Assembly: GCA_033060915.1 (NCBI GenBank) | Contig: CM065378.1 | Span: 1,849,001 to 1,913,000, forward strand | Origin: Euryodendron excelsum | Taxonomy: Eukaryota; Streptophyta; Magnoliopsida; Ericales; Pentaphylacaceae | Length of the DNA: 64,000 bases | Direction of reading: 5' to 3' | Translations under genes and position numbers: made by a program | Shown here: positions 61,735 through 64,000 of the stretch, one piece after another | How positions within the stretch are numbered: position 1 is the stretch's first letter | Layout: each line of letters starts with the position of its first letter | The notes under the pieces: generated by a model | The model's input: the letters and a program-made list of their open reading frames with translations, nothing else | The model's database searches: none | What the model was told of the DNA's origin: nothing

Positions 61735-62520
61735 GATTTGGTGGACGGTTGGTAAGATTCTCTGTTTGGATTGAAGAGAGTTCTAAATCCACCTTCCTGG
61801 AATTTCTCGTGTGTGGCTGTTCTGTTGAAAGTGTATAAAGATATGAATGTTTGGATTTTTTTTTTGGATACTTCAAAGATACGAATGTTTCTGCATCTCA
61901 GAATTCAGGTTCCTACAATTAAACTATATCTTTCATCTTTGTTTTCTGCAATTAAAAATTTTAAACTAGTTTTCCAAGATGTGGGGACCCCTAGGCTCTA
62001 CCAGGTGAGACTGGTGGTGTGAGGCATGCAGATGATGGGAAATTTTGAACTGTTTTTTCTATAATACCTGTTTTTACTCAACGAAAATGAAAAAAGCAAA
62101 TAGTCTACGTACCTTTTCCTTATTGGATGTATCGAAGTTCCTCTCTTTGACATGGGTAGATGATCCCACCAGGGTGATTGGGGGGGTTGTTATTACTGTT
62201 TTATTTGTCGTGGATTTGGCATTAGCCAGGACCAGGAGACTAAGTGCCTCTTCGAAGTCCCATCGTATTCTTGATAGACATGGTAAAACTGTGTTTCTTC
62301 ATTCCCATCATATCCCAGATTGCCACTTTTTGTGTCAACCAGAATTATGCCCTTCGATTTAAATTTACATACCAATTGTGTATCTCGTTGGATTTTTTCT
62401 TCTTCTTCTTCTTCTATAATATGAGAGTAGGGGCCGCATGTTATGGAATGTTTGTCATTTTTATCTTAATTGTTAATTAGCAATCTGAAAATATGGGGGC
62501 CGATGCGGACGTTGTATTTG
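61735..62520 (+). other. 3' UTR and immediate 3' flank of the RSA1-like gene
   Basis: No further exon continues after the TAA at 61732-61734. Frames at 61771-62022 and 62045-62362 are not recognised. A TTC-repeat lies at about 62399-62415. The polyadenylation site was not identified with confidence. Confidence 0.4.
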
Positions 62521-64000
62521 TCATTTAATAGTGAATGTGAATCTTTTATGCTTTTCATTTTTACTGGACATCAATTATATATATATATATATATACAAGC
62601 CTTCCTTGAATTTTAAATGAAATAGCTCATTCTGCTATTAGTTGTCAAATTAGAGAATTGCTACTCTCCACCGGATTTGTAATCTCCTGAATGAATGTCC
62701 TGAGGTTTCGAAACGAATTGGCCTACAAGTAGAAATCCAGTTCTTACAATTTAGCATTATTTGGACAATTAGTATCATCATACATCACTATCTAATTAGG
62801 TTGAGGGAAACTTTCACAACTTGAAGAGGTAAAGGTCTCCGAAGTATAATTCATACATTATTATTATTTAATTTTGTTTGACGTATGCTTTTTTATTATT
62901 TAAAGCATTTATTTTTATTTCTTTCAAGTCTTTTATAATAATAGGACAACGAGCTCAACTTTCAAAGTTCTCATTACCCTCTGTATCTTTTAACGTATTT
63001 ATTTGAAAATAAAGTACATTGCCTCCCCATAAAGTTTAGGAATTTTATCTTAGCCTCAACAAAATTTAATTTAGCTTTCCTCAAAGAAAACTGAAAACCT
63101 TCTGTGTCTGCCACTGACAATGAGTAACCATTTATACTTTTAGTTTAATTTTTATAGTTTTAATTAATATTTGTTTATACATTTGGAAGCACTAAGGGGT
63201 TTTTTTTTTTGTTTTTTTTGGTTCTATGTTTGTTTTTAGGTTATAAAATGGTAGTAGCTAAATTTTGTTTTGCAATTTTTGTACTAAAAATCCAGGGGCT
63301 CATTGCTACTGTGTACATGCGTAGAATAGAAGGAAGACAGTAGGTCCAACATGGAAGCCAAGTACCGTGTTCTAAGTCAATAGGTGGCTTTCACCTCTTC
63401 ATTTTTTTCTTTAGGGTGCCCTTTAGTGGCAGCTCCAGAAATATTTGTTACTGGGTCATGTAAATTTAAATCATAAATAAAAGAAAATCGTAATACATGA
63501 TGCTATTTTTTTTATGTATGTGTTTTTACAAATGCTTTTGTTAAGTTATATGAACTAATCATTCATTTTAGTTACACAATTGATTATTTATTAATTTCAT
63601 TGTTACAAAAATTATTTTTACTATTGCACTTGCGACTGACTAATAAAATTAATAATAATTTTACAAAGGAGTATTTTTGATGAAAATGAAAGTCTTTATA
63701 TTTTAAAATTTTACTTAGATCGAATATTCCTTCATATATCATAAATGTAATATTTCTGTATGTTATTACTATTTAATAAACACTCGATTCATTTTTCAAG
63801 ACTGTTTATCCACTAGATGCATGTTTTATGTGCAATTAATTTCTTTCTAAAAATGAGTGTGATCATGCATGTTATATGTGGGGTATACAGTGAAAAGCAA
63901 TATTGGAAAAAACAATAACAAACAATAAAGATTTATTTTTTATAAGTTGAATAGGGCAACTGGAGCCACAGACCCTCATGGTAAATCCACACTTAAAAGA
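62521..64000. other. AT-rich intergenic DNA
   Basis: Holds a (TA)n run at about 62577-62596 and long T runs near 63200. No gene, RNA or bounded repeat was recognised. Confidence 0.5.

Noticed and set aside
1..64000. Search for tRNA, rRNA, CRISPR, operons or bacterial signals
   Set aside because: No cloverleaf with a good anticodon loop and no direct-repeat/spacer array was seen. The two cellular genes are split by introns, so prokaryotic features are not expected.

Overview
This window is nuclear DNA from a flowering plant, most likely a eudicot. The evidence is large multi-intron genes with GT-AG introns (and one GC-AG intron), AT-rich intergenic DNA, and dense, nested plant retrotransposon debris. 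The species cannot be named from the sequence. Two cellular genes are well supported: a plastid/cyanobacterial-type DUF3067 gene on the minus strand (stop at 6730, firm exons up to 16810, probable 5' end near 18.8 kb), and a complete 21-exon gene on the plus strand (45311-61734). The second encodes a 1,419-residue homologue of Arabidopsis RSA1/EMB1579, the plant CCAR1/DBC1-like nuclear protein with a C-terminal EF-hand.

Layout. 1-6.4 kb is AT-rich intergenic DNA with a decayed HARBI1-like transposase exon (3.2 kb) and an intact 347-bp TRIM retrotransposon (4.9-5.3 kb). 6.4-18.8 kb is the DUF3067 gene, whose introns, notably a 5-kb one, are swollen by dispersed repeats. 18.8-21.6 kb holds MITE-like and tandemly duplicated DNA. 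21.6-24.4 kb is a degraded Ty3/gypsy-type element: LTR-like leader, broken gag, then a 77-bp minisatellite. 25.1-42.3 kb is a nest of at least four copies (A-D) of a very long, non-coding LTR-like family. 43.0-44.0 kb is a GC-rich LTR-like block. 44.3-45.3 kb is the RSA1-like promoter and leader. 45.3-61.7 kb is the RSA1-like gene. 61.7-64 kb is 3' flank with no recognised gene.

The most remarkable structure is the nest at 25-42 kb. Copy B (35851-40838, minus strand) is a 4,988-bp unit with TG...CA ends and a perfect 5-bp target-site duplication (GGATG). It sits inside sibling copy A, which is 4,977 bp once B is removed. A splits an unrelated copia-like LTR, and that LTR in turn splits copy D. 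Copy C lies in the opposite orientation next to D, giving a large imperfect palindrome. The copies carry a promoter-like TATA preceded by a conserved compound palindrome, several private minisatellites, and no recognisable gag or pol. The simplest reading is solo LTRs of a giant-LTR gypsy family. A new non-autonomous element class is the alternative.

The two cellular genes are not functionally linked. The DUF3067 protein is expected in the chloroplast. The RSA1-like protein is expected in the nucleus, in transcription, splicing and calcium/salt signalling.
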